Shown here: in pieces, positions 44,865 through 53,738 of the stretch
Layout: each line of letters begins with the position of its first letter
How positions within the stretch are numbered: position 1 is the stretch's first letter
Origin: Mycobacterium sp. PSTR-4-N
GTDB lineage: Bacteria; Actinomycetota; Actinomycetes; Mycobacteriales; Mycobacteriaceae
Assembly: GCF_022348085.1 (NCBI RefSeq)
Contig: NZ_JAKRFN010000006.1
Span: forward strand, 186,001 to 250,000
Direction: 5' to 3'
DNA: 64,000 nucleotides
Position numbers and translations under genes: made by a program
The notes under the pieces: model-generated
Database searches by the model: none
Seen by the model: only the letters and a program-made list of their open reading frames with translations
What the model was told of the DNA's origin: nothing

Positions 44865-46856
44865 CTAGTCCGCCGTGGTGAGTATCGCCTTGATCTCCTC
44901 CGCCGTCGTCGCCGCCCGCAGCCGGGCGACGTCGTCGGCCTTCAAGAACACCTGCGCGATCTTCGTCAGCAGCGCCATGTGATCCTTTCCTGCCCCGGCG
45001 ATCCCGACCACGAACTCGGCCGGCTTGCCGTTCCAGTCGATCGGTTCGGAGTAGCGCACGAACGACAGCCCCGTCCGCCGGATCGTGTCCTTGGCCTCGT
45101 TGGTGCCGTGCGGGATCGCCAGACCGTTGCCCATGTACGTCGAGATCGAGCTCTCCCGGTCGTGCATCGCGGTGACATAGGCCTGCTCGACTGCACCTGC
45201 GGCGACCAGCAACTGACCTGCTTCGTCGATCGCGTCGGCGGCGGTGCGCGCCGTGCCGTCGAGCACGATCGAGTCCACCGACAGGACGTCGCCGTCGGTC
45301 GTCGGCGCGGATTCTTCGGGTACCGGTGTTGCGTCGACGCCCGCTGCCCTGTTGGTCTCGGCCAGGGTGTCGACGATCTCGTCGTAGCGGGGGCTGCCCA
45401 TGAAGTCGTCGACGGAGACGTGACGCGCCGAGGGCGTCCGTTGGCGGGCCCGATCGGTCAGGTCGCGGTGCGACACCACGAGGTCGTAGGTGTCGGTGAG
45501 GTTGGAGATGGCCGCGTTCGACACCTTCACGTCACCGAAGCCCGCACTCTGGATCTTGCGGCGCAGCACCGAAGCACCCATCGCCGACGACCCCATCCCG
45601 GCGTCGCAGGCGAACACGATGGTGTGAATGGGTCCCGCCTTCGTAGCGACACCGCTGGTGCCCCCGCCGACGAGAGCCGAAGCCACACTGGACTTCTTGC
45701 CCTTCATCGACTCCATGCTCGCCGCCGCGGCAGCGAGATCGGGCTCATCGGTGTCTTTGTCGGTCTTCAGCAGGAACGCCGCGACCGCGAACGACACCGC
45801 GGTGGCCCCGAGCACCGCCAACGTCACGCCGAGGAAGCTGTTGCCCGGCGTCTGGGCGTAGATGGCGATGATCGACCCCGGTGCGGCGGGAGCGCGCAGT
45901 CCCGAACCGAACAACACGTTGATGAACACACCGGTCATCCCGCCGAGGATCGTTGCGGCCAGCAGCTTCGGCTTCATCAGCACGTATGGGAAGTAGATCT
46001 CGTGGATGCCGCCGAAGAACTGGATGATCGCCGCACCCGGGGCCGACGCGCGGGCCGCGCCACGCCCGAAGAACATGAACGCCAGCAGCACGCCGAGTCC
46101 GGGGCCGGGGTTGGTCTCCAGCAGGAAGAGGATCGACTTCCCGGTTTCCAGCGCCTGTGTGGTGCCCAACGGGGTGAGCACGCCGTGGTTGATGGCGTTG
46201 TTGAGGAACAGCACCTTCGCCGGTTCGATCAGGATCGAGGTGAGCGGCAGCAGATCGTTGTCGACGAGGAAGTCGACGGCGTTGCCGGCGCCGCGGGTGA
46301 ACGCCGAGACGATCGGGCCGACGCCGAAGAAGCCGACGATCGCGAGCAACATGCCGAGGATGCCGGCGGAGAAGTTGTCGACGAGCATCTCGAACCCGGG
46401 ACGGATCTTGCCTTCCCACAGCGCGTCCAGCTTCTTCATGCACCAGCCGCCGAGCGGGCCCATCAGCATGGCGCCCATGAACATCGGCACGTCGGAGCCG
46501 GTCACCACGCCGATCGTGGCGATCGCCCCGACCACCGCGCCGCGGTTGCCGTGCACCATCCGGCCGCCGGTGTAGCCGATCAGGATCGGCAGCAGGTAGG
46601 TGATCATCGGGCCGACGATGCCGCCGCCGTCGTAGGAGCCCCATCCCCCGATGTGGGCGACCCACCCATCGGGGTTCTTCAACGCGGAGAAGATGCCCTG
46701 CAGCCAGCCCTGCTCGATGAACAGCGCGGTGATGAGGCCCCACGCGATGAACGCCCCGATGTTGGGCATGACCATGTTCGACAGTGCGGTGCCGAATTTC
46801 TGGACGCGCACCCGCGCCCCGGCACGGGGTGGTGTGTCCTGGGTTGCTGTTGCCAT
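44865..46856 (-). CDS. mtlA: PTS polyol (mannitol-type) transporter IICBA
   Basis: This 663-residue protein joins the mannitol-family IIC membrane domain (about 15-345; NAINHGVLTPLGTTQ and GGIHEIYFPYV), a IIB domain with phospho-Cys in FACDAGMGSSAMG (about 430) and a C-terminal IIA domain with phospho-His in NGLAIPHGTNEAK (about 580). It imports and phosphorylates a polyol. ATG 46856 has GGAGGAG four bases upstream. No EI or HPr gene is in the window, and no mtlD. Real substrate may be another hexitol or pentitol. Confidence 0.9.
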   Translation of the reverse strand: MATATQDTPPRAGARVRVQKFGTALSNMVMPNIGAFIAWGLITALFIEQGWLQGIFSALKNPDGWVAHIGGWGSYDGGGIVGPMITYLLPILIGYTGGRMVHGNRGAVVGAIATIGVVTGSDVPMFMGAMLMGPLGGWCMKKLDALWEGKIRPGFEMLVDNFSAGILGMLLAIVGFFGVGPIVSAFTRGAGNAVDFLVDNDLLPLTSILIEPAKVLFLNNAINHGVLTPLGTTQALETGKSILFLLETNPGPGLGVLLAFMFFGRGAARASAPGAAIIQFFGGIHEIYFPYVLMKPKLLAATILGGMTGVFINVLFGSGLRAPAAPGSIIAIYAQTPGNSFLGVTLAVLGATAVSFAVAAFLLKTDKDTDEPDLAAAAASMESMKGKKSSVASALVGGGTSGVATKAGPIHTIVFACDAGMGSSAMGASVLRRKIQSAGFGDVKVSNAAISNLTDTYDLVVSHRDLTDRARQRTPSARHVSVDDFMGSPRYDEIVDTLAETNRAAGVDATPVPEESAPTTDGDVLSVDSIVLDGTARTAADAIDEAGQLLVAAGAVEQAYVTAMHDRESSISTYMGNGLAIPHGTNEAKDTIRRTGLSFVRYSEPIDWNGKPAEFVVGIAGAGKDHMALLTKIAQVFLKADDVARLRAATTAEEIKAILTTAD

Positions 46857-46914
46857 GGAGCTCCTCCGATTCTTGCCGGTGACGCCGGTCACACGTGCAA
46901 GTAGACCGCATAAA

Positions 46915-46974
46915 CGGGCATCCACGCAAGCATTCGGGCATATTCGGTCAGTACTGATGGTGGTTTTATGCCCG
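46915..46974. promoter_or_regulatory. Repeated CGGGCAT sites, probable DeoR operators
   Basis: CGGGCAT occurs at 46915-46921 and again at 46935-46941, exactly 20 bp apart, and its complement TATGCCCG at 46967-46974. They lie between the divergent PTS and dehydrogenase genes and are good candidates for DeoR binding, which often uses several spaced sites. Confidence 0.55.
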
Positions 46975-47041
46975 GATGGCGGATAGAGTGCTCAACAGCA
47001 CACCACTCGAGCACGTCGCCGATCCCGAGAGGACTCCCACG

Positions 47042-48127
47042 ATGAAGGCACTGCGCTTCTACGCCCCCGAAGACGTCCGGTTGGAAGACGTGCCGGAACC
47101 CGACTGCGCACCCGATGAGGTCAAGCTGCGCGTGCGCAACTGCTCGACGTGCGGCACCGATGTGAAGATCTTCTACAACGGCCACCAGAACCTGACGCCG
47201 CCGCGCACGATCGGACACGAGATCGCCGGTGAGATCGTCGAGGTGGGCGATCAGGTCAACGCCACCTTTGGCAGCAACTGGGCCGTCGGCGATCGGGTGC
47301 AGGTGATCGCAGCGGTGCCGTGTGGTGAATGCTACGAGTGCCGCAAGGGCTGGATGGCGGTGTGCCAGAACCAGACATCGATGGGATACCAGTACGACGG
47401 CGGCTTCGCCGAGTACATGATCGTGCCCCGTGAGGTGCTCAAAGTCGATGGGCTGAACCGCATTCCGGACAACGTCGGCTTCGACGAGGCATCTGCCGCC
47501 GAGCCGTTCGCCTGTGCGATCAACGCCCAGGAACTGCTCGGCATCGAAGAGGGCGACACCGTCGTCGTGTTCGGCGCCGGGCCGATCGGGTGCATGCACA
47601 TCCGCATCGCGCGCGGCGTACACAACTGCGGCCCGGTGTATCTGGTCGACGTGAATGCCGCCCGCCTGCAGATGTCGGCCGATGCCGTCGCTCCCGACGA
47701 GATCATCAACGGTGCGGAGGTGGACGTGGTGCAGCGGGTTCTGGAGTTGACGGGTGGCCGCGGTGCCGACGTGGTGATCACCGCGACTGCTGCGAATGTC
47801 GCTCAGGAGCAGGCTATTTCGATGGCGGCGCGCAACGGTCGGATTTCGTTCTTCGGCGGTCTGCCCAAGACCGACCCGACGATCACCTGCGACTCGAACC
47901 TGGTGCATTACCGGCAGCTGCACATCCACGGCGCGAACGGCTCTGCCCCCGAACACAACAAGCGGGCGCTGGAGTACATCTCGAGCGGGCAGGTGCCGGT
48001 CAAGGACCTCATCACCCGTCACATCCCGCTCGACGACGTGCTCGAGGCTTTCCGGATCGTCAAGAACGGCGAAGCGATCAAGGTGACGGTCGAGCCCGTG
48101 CCTGCCGAGGTACCCGCCGGCGTCTGA
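47042..48127 (+). CDS. Zinc-dependent MDR alcohol/polyol dehydrogenase
   Basis: The 361-residue zinc dehydrogenase shows the catalytic-zinc Cys and His (CSTCGTD, GHEIAGE), four structural-zinc Cys (CGECYECRKGWMAVC) and a Rossmann GAGPIGC (about 178-184). It resembles sorbitol/galactitol-phosphate dehydrogenases. Divergent from the polyol PTS, it probably oxidises the imported polyol phosphate to a ketose phosphate, in place of MtlD. ATG 47042 has AGAGGAC upstream; earlier codons in frame overlap the operators. Confidence 0.88.
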   Translation: MKALRFYAPEDVRLEDVPEPDCAPDEVKLRVRNCSTCGTDVKIFYNGHQNLTPPRTIGHEIAGEIVEVGDQVNATFGSNWAVGDRVQVIAAVPCGECYECRKGWMAVCQNQTSMGYQYDGGFAEYMIVPREVLKVDGLNRIPDNVGFDEASAAEPFACAINAQELLGIEEGDTVVVFGAGPIGCMHIRIARGVHNCGPVYLVDVNAARLQMSADAVAPDEIINGAEVDVVQRVLELTGGRGADVVITATAANVAQEQAISMAARNGRISFFGGLPKTDPTITCDSNLVHYRQLHIHGANGSAPEHNKRALEYISSGQVPVKDLITRHIPLDDVLEAFRIVKNGEAIKVTVEPVPAEVPAGV

Positions 48128-48181
48128 CGTCGCTCGGTCCGAGCCTGTGACCAAGGCGACTGGGTCGACGCGTGACGGCGT

Positions 48182-48207
48182 GTTTCAAAAACGAACCGTT
48201 CAGGTAC
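48182..48207 (+). promoter_or_regulatory. Possible SigF/SigB-type promoter of csbD
   Basis: GTTT (48182-48185), 17 bases and GGTAC (48203-48207) resemble the mycobacterial SigF pattern GTTT-N15-17-GGGTA. csbD genes are general-stress genes in other bacteria, which fits. The match is partial. Confidence 0.4.
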
Positions 48208-48263
48208 CCCTGACCCAACGGCTCGACCCCCGGGCTGGATATCAGAGCGAAGGGACCACGCAC

Positions 48264-48437
48264 ATGGGCGCCGAAGACAAGGCCAGCAACAAGATCGACG
48301 ACTTGGGCGGCAAGGCCAAGGAGGGCCTCGGCAAGGTGACCGGCGACAAGGACACCGAGAACGAGGGCAAGCTCGACCAGGCCAAGTCGAGCGTCAAGGA
48401 CGCCGTGGAGAACGTGAAGGACGCTTTCAAGAAGTAG
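48264..48437 (+). CDS. CsbD-family stress protein
   Basis: A 57-residue hydrophilic protein with the CsbD pattern: DKASNKIDDLGGKAKEGLG and DTENEGKLDQAKSSVKD, rich in Lys, Asp and Glu, with no Cys. CsbD-like proteins accumulate under general stress; their molecular role is not known. ATG 48264 with AAGGGA upstream is preferred to the long upstream frame. A stress-type promoter precedes and a hairpin terminator follows. Confidence 0.88.
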   Translation: MGAEDKASNKIDDLGGKAKEGLGKVTGDKDTENEGKLDQAKSSVKDAVENVKDAFKK

Positions 48438-48449
48438 ACAGCGACGTCG

Positions 48450-48480
48450 AGGGCCCGTCACCCGCGTGGTGGCGGGCCCT
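48450..48480 (+). terminator. Hairpin terminator after csbD
   Basis: AGGGCCCGTCACC and GGTGGCGGGCCCT form a 13-bp stem (one G-T type mismatch) around a 5-base loop, 12 bases after the csbD stop. The U-run is short, as is common in mycobacteria. It also faces the convergent gene ending at 48498. Confidence 0.8.
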
Positions 48481-48497
48481 TCGCGTGCGACCGGTGG

Positions 48498-50162
48498 CTA
48501 CAACACGGACGGCGCCGGGGACGCCACCGTGTACCCCAGGTCACGGAGGATCGCCGATTCGACCGGGCTGAGAACGCGCAGTGTCTTGCCGTTCGGGGCG
48601 ACCGGTCCCATCAGCTTGGCGTTCGGTCCGCCGTAGGGGAATGTCGCCAGTCGCAGGTGTGAGAGCGACAGCGCCTGCAGGGGAACAGGACCGCCGTAGG
48701 CGGCGACGGCATTCGCACCGCCGAAGAAGAGGCCCCCGTCGGCGCCCGACAGATTGGCGGCGAAGGCGCCGTTGAAGCGGCCTAGGCTGCTGATCACCCG
48801 GGTACCGCTCTGATCGACGATGAACTTGTCGTAGGTGAGCCAGGACCTGCGGTTGGTCTGACCACCGTCCAACACGGCCTGGTAGCCGAGGCTGTGCAAC
48901 AGTTCGTGCATCACCACGGTCTGGAAGTCGACCTCGTTGGCTGCGGGCGAATCGTCGTACGAGTAGTACGGATACGAGAAGTTCACCAGCAGATTGCCGT
49001 CGGCCGCGGTGCGGTTCGCATCGGTGTGGAACCGCGACGTGACCTTCTTGATCATGGCGTTGGAGAAGGCCGGCCTACGTGGGACGCCGAAGTTGGTGCC
49101 CCCGGTCGCCAGGTACGTTGCCGACGCGTTGATCTCCCCGGTGACGTTGTAGGTGAGGGTGACCGGACTGGACGTGGCGATGTACTCCGACAAGCGATCG
49201 GCCGCCGCCTGCAGTGCCGCCTTGGCCTGAGGCGTCCAGTACTGCGCCCCGCTGCCGTAGGTGAACCGGAACACGATGTCGTCGACCGCGGCCACGGTCA
49301 GTGAGACCACGGCGATGTTGCTGGCGGCGAGACCGTCGGACGCGGTGTAGCTGAAGGTGTCGACACCGTGGTAGTTGGTCGAGGGCGTGTAGACGAACGC
49401 GCCGTTCGAGCTCAACGTCACCACGCCGTAGGACGGACCCGCGACGACGCTGGCGACCAGCGTGGTCCCGTCGGGGTCGGTGTCGTTGTCCAGCACATTG
49501 CCCTTGATGGTCTTGTCTTCGACACCGGCATAGACGTCACCGGTGGCGACCGGGGCGGTGTTCGCAGCCGCGAGCGCGGCCGCGCTGACCGCGTCGCCGT
49601 CGTGCGTCTGGCGTCGCACCCAGGCCATCAGGCCCCACAGCAGCGGCGTGCCGGGCTGCGTGCCGTAGCCGGAGCCCACGGCGACGGCGTCGCTCACCGC
49701 GCGCAGGACCGTGCGGACGATCGGTGTTCGCGCGAGTTCGGGCGTCTCGGTGTCGGTTACCGGGGCCCGCACCGCGACGGGGTCGGGGACGTTCACGCGC
49801 CCAGCCGGTGGGTCGGCCTGCGGTGTGACCGTCGGCTCGGCCGGCGCCTGCGCGGGCTCGACACGGTCCTGCGTCGGTGCCGTTTTGGTCTCCGGTTCGC
49901 TGACCCGCAGGTGCCGCTTCGGCACCCGAGGCTCATCGTCGGCACGCAGGTTCTTCCTGGACTTCCGGCGCTCGGCGACCTTGTCGGTGGTGCGCTGGTC
50001 TTGCCTGTCGGTTGGTCGCTCGACCGTCCGCTGGCTGCTGTTGGCGGCCGTCTCCCCACCGGCGTCGGCCCACGCGACAGCGGGGGCGCCTGTCATCGCC
50101 AACCCGATCCCCAGGGCGACAGCTAACGCTCCGATCCGCCCGACGTGTGCGGATTGACCCAT
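48498..50162 (-). CDS. Secreted cadherin/Ig-like protein with HExxH motif
   Basis: The 554-residue exported protein has a signal peptide (about 1-33, ending AWADA), a long charged and Pro-rich low-complexity stretch (35-145), a cadherin-type Big_9/VCBS repeat (about 205-295; NVLDNDTDPDG...FSYTASDG) and a C-terminal domain (about 300-554) with VMHELLHSLGY. HExxH suggests a zincin, but the third His of the metzincin pattern is not in place. It is probably a cell-wall or surface protein. Minus-strand neighbour of the tRNA. Confidence 0.8.
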   Translation of the reverse strand: MGQSAHVGRIGALAVALGIGLAMTGAPAVAWADAGGETAANSSQRTVERPTDRQDQRTTDKVAERRKSRKNLRADDEPRVPKRHLRVSEPETKTAPTQDRVEPAQAPAEPTVTPQADPPAGRVNVPDPVAVRAPVTDTETPELARTPIVRTVLRAVSDAVAVGSGYGTQPGTPLLWGLMAWVRRQTHDGDAVSAAALAAANTAPVATGDVYAGVEDKTIKGNVLDNDTDPDGTTLVASVVAGPSYGVVTLSSNGAFVYTPSTNYHGVDTFSYTASDGLAASNIAVVSLTVAAVDDIVFRFTYGSGAQYWTPQAKAALQAAADRLSEYIATSSPVTLTYNVTGEINASATYLATGGTNFGVPRRPAFSNAMIKKVTSRFHTDANRTAADGNLLVNFSYPYYSYDDSPAANEVDFQTVVMHELLHSLGYQAVLDGGQTNRRSWLTYDKFIVDQSGTRVISSLGRFNGAFAANLSGADGGLFFGGANAVAAYGGPVPLQALSLSHLRLATFPYGGPNAKLMGPVAPNGKTLRVLSPVESAILRDLGYTVASPAPSVL

Positions 50163-50245
50163 GGCGACCCCCCACAGTGCGCGTGTTCCCTGGTGAACGC
50201 GCGAATTGACGGCAGGGTAACACCGTGGGGGTGCGGTGATGCAGC

Positions 50246-50282
50246 AAAAAGCCCCGCGTCTGGATCGCAGACTCGGGGCTTT
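50246..50282 (-). terminator. Intrinsic terminator of tRNA-Ser
   Basis: Read on the minus strand, AAAGCCCCGAGTCTG and CAGACGCGGGGCTTTTT form a long stem followed by a five-T run, directly after the tRNA 3' end. One of the clearest classical terminators in the window. Confidence 0.88.
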
Positions 50283-50284
50283 GG

Positions 50285-50372
50285 CGGTGGCGGAGGGATT
50301 TGAACCCTCGGACGGGGGTTACCCGTCACACGCTTTCGAGGCGTGCTCCTTAGGCCGCTCGGACACGCCACC
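50285..50372 (-). tRNA. serU: tRNA-Ser (CGA)
   Basis: The minus-strand sequence folds as a class II tRNA: acceptor GGTGGCG pairs with CGCCACC, anticodon stem ACGC/GCGT holds loop CTCGAAA (anticodon CGA, reading UCG), a long variable arm with ACGGG/CCCGT follows, and the T arm is GAGGG-TTCAAAT-CCCTC. The discriminator is G, as in Ser tRNAs, and CCA is encoded at 50282-50284. Transcribed from a promoter at 50380-50408 and followed by a strong terminator. Confidence 0.96.
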
Positions 50373-50379
50373 GTGTGGC

Positions 50380-50408
50380 AGCTTACCGAGCCGGCGCCCG
50401 CGGCCCAA
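50380..50408 (-). promoter_or_regulatory. Promoter of tRNA-Ser
   Basis: On the minus strand, TTGGGC (50408-50403), a 17-bp spacer and TAAGCT (50385-50380) lie seven bases before the mature tRNA 5' end. Confidence 0.5.
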
Positions 50409-50416
50409 ACCGGCTG

Positions 50417-50866
50417 TCAGCGCTGCCCGGCGAAGAACTCCTCGAGCGGAGCGGCGCACAGCTCGGCCAGCACCCCGCCACGCACCTGCGGCCGGTGCGT
50501 GAGCCGGCGATCGCGCACCACATCCCACAGCGAGCCGACCGCCCCGGTCTTGGGCTCCCACGCGCCGAACACCAGCTGCGCCACCCGCGCCATCACCAAT
50601 GCACCCGCGCACATCGTGCACGGCTCGACCGTCACCGCGAGCGTCGCACCCTCGAGTCGCCAGCCGTCGCCGTGCACCGCCGCCGCGGCGCGCAGCGCGA
50701 GGATCTCCGCGTGGGCGGTCGGGTCACCGAGCTCTTCGCGGGCATTCGCCGCCCGCGCGAGTTCCGTGCCGTCGGCAGCGACGACGACCGCGCCGATCGG
50801 CACGTCACGCGGTCCGGCCGCCGCAGCGGCGGCCAGGGCAGCCCGGATCAGCTGCTCGTCGGTCAC
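50417..50866 (-). CDS. tadA: tRNA-adenosine(34) deaminase TadA
   Basis: The 149-residue zinc deaminase converts A34 to inosine in tRNA-Arg(ACG). Catalytic motifs are TAHAEILAL (His and Glu) and EPCTMCAGA (two zinc Cys). The GTG at 50866 overlaps the stop of the upstream associated gene (GTGA). It is followed by tRNA-Ser on the same strand. Length is typical. Confidence 0.94.
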   Translation of the reverse strand: MTDEQLIRAALAAAAAAGPRDVPIGAVVVAADGTELARAANAREELGDPTAHAEILALRAAAAVHGDGWRLEGATLAVTVEPCTMCAGALVMARVAQLVFGAWEPKTGAVGSLWDVVRDRRLTHRPQVRGGVLAELCAAPLEEFFAGQR

Positions 50867-51387
50867 CGGCCCAATTTGTCCAGCACAGCGGCGAGTTCGT
50901 CGGCGAAACCCATCTCCCGGGCGATCCTGCCCACCTGCTCGTCGGCGTAGAGGTCGTCGCTCTCGTCGAGGATCACCCCCATCACGGCTTCGGGCAGGCC
51001 GATGTCGGACAGCAGGCCGATGTCACCCTCTTCGAACGGGTCGGCGCTCTCGAGTTCGTCGTCGTCGAAGTCCGCGTCGAGCTTCTCCAGCACCTCGGCG
51101 GCGATGTCGTAGTCCAGCGCCGCGGTCGCGTCGGACAGCAGCAGACGGGTGCCCGATGGCGCGGGGCGCACGATCACGAAGAACTCGTCGTCGATGTCCA
51201 GGATCCCGAAAACAGCCCCCGCACTGCGCAATTCGCGAAGCTCGGTTTCGGCGGCGGACAGGCTGGTCAGTGCGGCCGCGCGCAGCGCCGTGCACCGCCA
51301 CTTGCCCTCTTCACGCACCACCGCCACGCCGAAGCCGTCCGGTTCATCGACCGAACGCTGCTGAGCCTGTGCACGCTGCGCTGCCAT
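50863..51387 (-). CDS. tRNA adenosine deaminase-associated protein (TIGR03941-like)
   Basis: This acidic 174-residue protein is found beside tadA throughout actinobacteria. Typical segments are GVAVVREEGKWRCTAL, GILDIDDEFFVIVRP and a run of Asp/Glu around 118-145. No enzymatic motif is seen; it may support TadA. ATG 51387 (MAAQRAQAQQ) is taken over a longer frame that enters the divergent tyrA promoter. It is coupled to tadA by a four-base overlap. Confidence 0.85.
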   Translation of the reverse strand: MAAQRAQAQQRSVDEPDGFGVAVVREEGKWRCTALRAAALTSLSAAETELRELRSAGAVFGILDIDDEFFVIVRPAPSGTRLLLSDATAALDYDIAAEVLEKLDADFDDDELESADPFEEGDIGLLSDIGLPEAVMGVILDESDDLYADEQVGRIAREMGFADELAAVLDKLGR

Positions 51388-51446
51388 GAGAGCTAACCGT
51401 AGTCCCCTGCAATGGCGTTGACCATGCGCTATGCCAACCTGGACAG

Positions 51447-52406
51447 GTGGAGAAGACACCCGTCTGTGTCCTGGGCCTCGGGTTGATCGGCGGCTCGCTG
51501 ATGCGTGCGGCCCGGGCCGCCGGGCGCCCCGTGTTCGGGTACAACCGGTCGGTCGAGGGTGTGGAGGCCGCCCGCTTCGACGGATACGACGCCACCACCC
51601 ACCTCGACGAGGCCCTCACCCGCGCCGCGGATCTCGGTGCGTTGGTGGTGCTGGCGGTCCCCATGCCGGCCCTGCCGACGATGCTCGGCCATGTGCGCGC
51701 GACGGCACCGCACTGCGCTCTCACCGATGTCACCAGTGTGAAGGGGGCGGTCCTCGACGAGGTCCGCACGGCCGGGCTGCTCGACCGGTTCGTCGGCGGC
51801 CACCCGATGACCGGTACCGCACACTCCGGGTGGACCGCCGGCGATGCGGATCTGTTCGTCGGCGCACCCTGGGTCATCAGCGTCGACGACCACGTCGACC
51901 CGCAGGTCTGGGCCGAGGTGATGATGTTGGCGCTGGACTGCCGCGCGATCGTGGTGCCCGCCCGGTCCGATGAGCACGACCGGGCTGCGGCGACGATATC
52001 GCACCTTCCCCACCTGCTCGCCGAGGCACTGGCCGCGACGGCGGCGTCGGTCCCGCTGGCCTTCGCGCTGGCGGCGGGCTCATTCCGCGACGGCACGCGG
52101 GTGGCCGCCACCGCGCCCGAGTTGGTACGCGCGATGTGCGAGGCCAACGCCGCCGAACTGCTGCCGGTCCTCGACGATGCGCTGGGGTTGCTCACCCGCG
52201 CCCGCGAGCAGTTGGCTCACCATGGCTCAGTCGCCGAACTGGTCGCCGCGGGTCACGCTGCCCGCGTGGGCTACGACAACGTCAGCCGACCCGATATCGA
52301 GGACACGGTGATCGGCGCCGAGGGCTGGCGCGAGGAGCTGGCCGCCGCCGGGCGGGCCGGCGGTGTGATCAGATCCGTTCTGCCAAGCCGGGATAGTCGA
52401 GGATGA
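51447..52406 (+). CDS. tyrA: Prephenate dehydrogenase
   Basis: TyrA oxidatively decarboxylates prephenate in tyrosine synthesis. The 319-residue product has an NAD-binding [14 protein letters not shown] (about 8-21), DVTSVKG and [12 protein letters not shown] (about 114-125), the conserved active-site His segment. GTG start at 51447. It is divergent from the tadA pair and its 3' end overlaps the convergent glycolipid-binding-like gene by 38 bases. Confidence 0.9.
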   Translation: MEKTPVCVLGLGLIGGSLMRAARAAGRPVFGYNRSVEGVEAARFDGYDATTHLDEALTRAADLGALVVLAVPMPALPTMLGHVRATAPHCALTDVTSVKGAVLDEVRTAGLLDRFVGGHPMTGTAHSGWTAGDADLFVGAPWVISVDDHVDPQVWAEVMMLALDCRAIVVPARSDEHDRAAATISHLPHLLAEALAATAASVPLAFALAAGSFRDGTRVAATAPELVRAMCEANAAELLPVLDDALGLLTRAREQLAHHGSVAELVAAGHAARVGYDNVSRPDIEDTVIGAEGWREELAAAGRAGGVIRSVLPSRDSRG

Positions 52407-52965
52407 AGCCGTCGGCGTCGACGGTGACGGTGGTGTCGGCAACCGGCGAGTCCAGCTTGATGCCGTCGGGGGTGGCCGCGTAGCTGATGTGCGCGACGTC
52501 CACCGACAGATCGGGCACCCGCAGATAGACCACCGGAACCGTCACCGACTCCCCGCTGCCGGGCATCACCGCAGCGCGACGGATGGGCAGGGCGTTGAAG
52601 AACGGGCTGAAGACCACGTCGACGTCGAGCGCGCCCTCATAGGACGACCTGCTGGTCTGACCCGAGTGCTCCTGGACCAGCCACATGTTCTCCTCGTCAC
52701 GCGCAACCGAGAGCTGCCGTTCACGTTCGGCCAGCGTGACGGTCATCGACAGCCGCTTCGTGGCGCCGGTCTCATCGGTGACCAGATCGTAGGAGGCGCT
52801 GAACGCGGGGTGCGCCGATGTGGCGGCCGCGACGACGCGGCCGTAGGCCTTGATTCGGTTACCCGAGAGCTGGACGCGCACCGACTCCATCCGCGGCACA
52901 TCAGGCGCACGCCACGTCAGCACAGCGGGAAAGGCGGTCGTCTCAGAGCGGTCGGCTTCACTCAT
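52369..52965 (-). CDS. Putative glycolipid-binding protein (DUF1089 family)
   Basis: The 198-residue product matches the putative glycolipid-binding family, a beta-barrel fold with no known catalytic role ([16 protein letters not shown] near the start, [22 protein letters not shown] in part near 128-150, and [12 protein letters not shown] at the end). The ATG overlaps the ABC permease stop (ATGA), so it is the last gene of the osmoprotectant operon. Its 3' end overlaps tyrA on the other strand. Confidence 0.82.
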   Translation of the reverse strand: MSEADRSETTAFPAVLTWRAPDVPRMESVRVQLSGNRIKAYGRVVAAATSAHPAFSASYDLVTDETGATKRLSMTVTLAERERQLSVARDEENMWLVQEHSGQTSRSSYEGALDVDVVFSPFFNALPIRRAAVMPGSGESVTVPVVYLRVPDLSVDVAHISYAATPDGIKLDSPVADTTVTVDADGFILDYPGLAERI

Positions 52966-53738
52966 GGGTCTACCGTAGGCGACGGCCCCACCCGTTCGTG
53001 GCGGGCTGCCGAACTGGGTCCGGATTCGAGCGCCACCTCGTCGGAGAGGAAGGGCGCAGGCACCGATCGGCTGCCGCGCAACCGGCCCGTACCGGGTACC
53101 GACAGCCACACCGCGAAGGCCAGCGCGGCGTCCAGGATCAACGCCAGCAGGGTCACCATCAGGGCGCCGACCAGCGCGATGTGGAACTGTCGGATCTTGA
53201 TGCCATCGATGAGGTAGCGACCCAACCCGCCCAGGCTGGCGTAGGCCGCGATGGTCGCCGTCGCGACGATCTGCAACGTCGCGGTACGCAGACCGCCGAG
53301 GATCAGCGGCATGGCGATGGGGGTTTCGACGCGCAGCAGGATGCGCCGTTCGGTCATGCCCATCGACCGCGCCGCATCGACCACCGCGCGGTCCACGTTC
53401 GCGATGCCGGCATACGTGCCCGCCAGCAGCGGCGGGATGCCGAGCAACATCAGCGCGACCGTCGGCGGTACCAGTCCGAGACCCCACAGCAAGACGCCGA
53501 GCAGCAGCACGCCCAGGGTGGGAAGGGCACGCAGCGCGTTGACGCCGGTGACCACCAGGAAGGTGCCGCGTCCGGTGTGGCCGATCAGCATTCCGATCGG
53601 CACGGCGATCAGTGCGGAGAAGAACGTCGCCACCGCCGTGTACTGCAGGTGCTCGAGTATCCGGATGCCCAGCCCCGCCGGGCCGGACCAGTTGGCCGCG
53701 GTGAAGATGAACGAGAGTGCCTGCTGGAGGAAGTTCAC
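52962..53738 (-). CDS. Osmoprotectant-type ABC permease 2
   Basis: A 258-residue ProW/OpuCB-type permease with about six hydrophobic segments and the EAA-type loop VDAARSMGMTERRILLRVETP (quoted in part, about 135-152). The hydrophilic C-terminal tail of about 45 residues is longer than usual. GTG 53738 overlaps the stop of permease 1 (GTGA). Works with the ATPase, permease 1 and the binding protein encoded in the same operon. Confidence 0.9.
   Translation of the reverse strand: MNFLQQALSFIFTAANWSGPAGLGIRILEHLQYTAVATFFSALIAVPIGMLIGHTGRGTFLVVTGVNALRALPTLGVLLLGVLLWGLGLVPPTVALMLLGIPPLLAGTYAGIANVDRAVVDAARSMGMTERRILLRVETPIAMPLILGGLRTATLQIVATATIAAYASLGGLGRYLIDGIKIRQFHIALVGALMVTLLALILDAALAFAVWLSVPGTGRLRGSRSVPAPFLSDEVALESGPSSAARHERVGPSPTVDP

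Noticed and set aside
44706..46904. 732-codon plus-strand frame opposite the polyol PTS
   Set aside because: The complementary strand encodes a complete IICBA protein; the shadow has no motifs.
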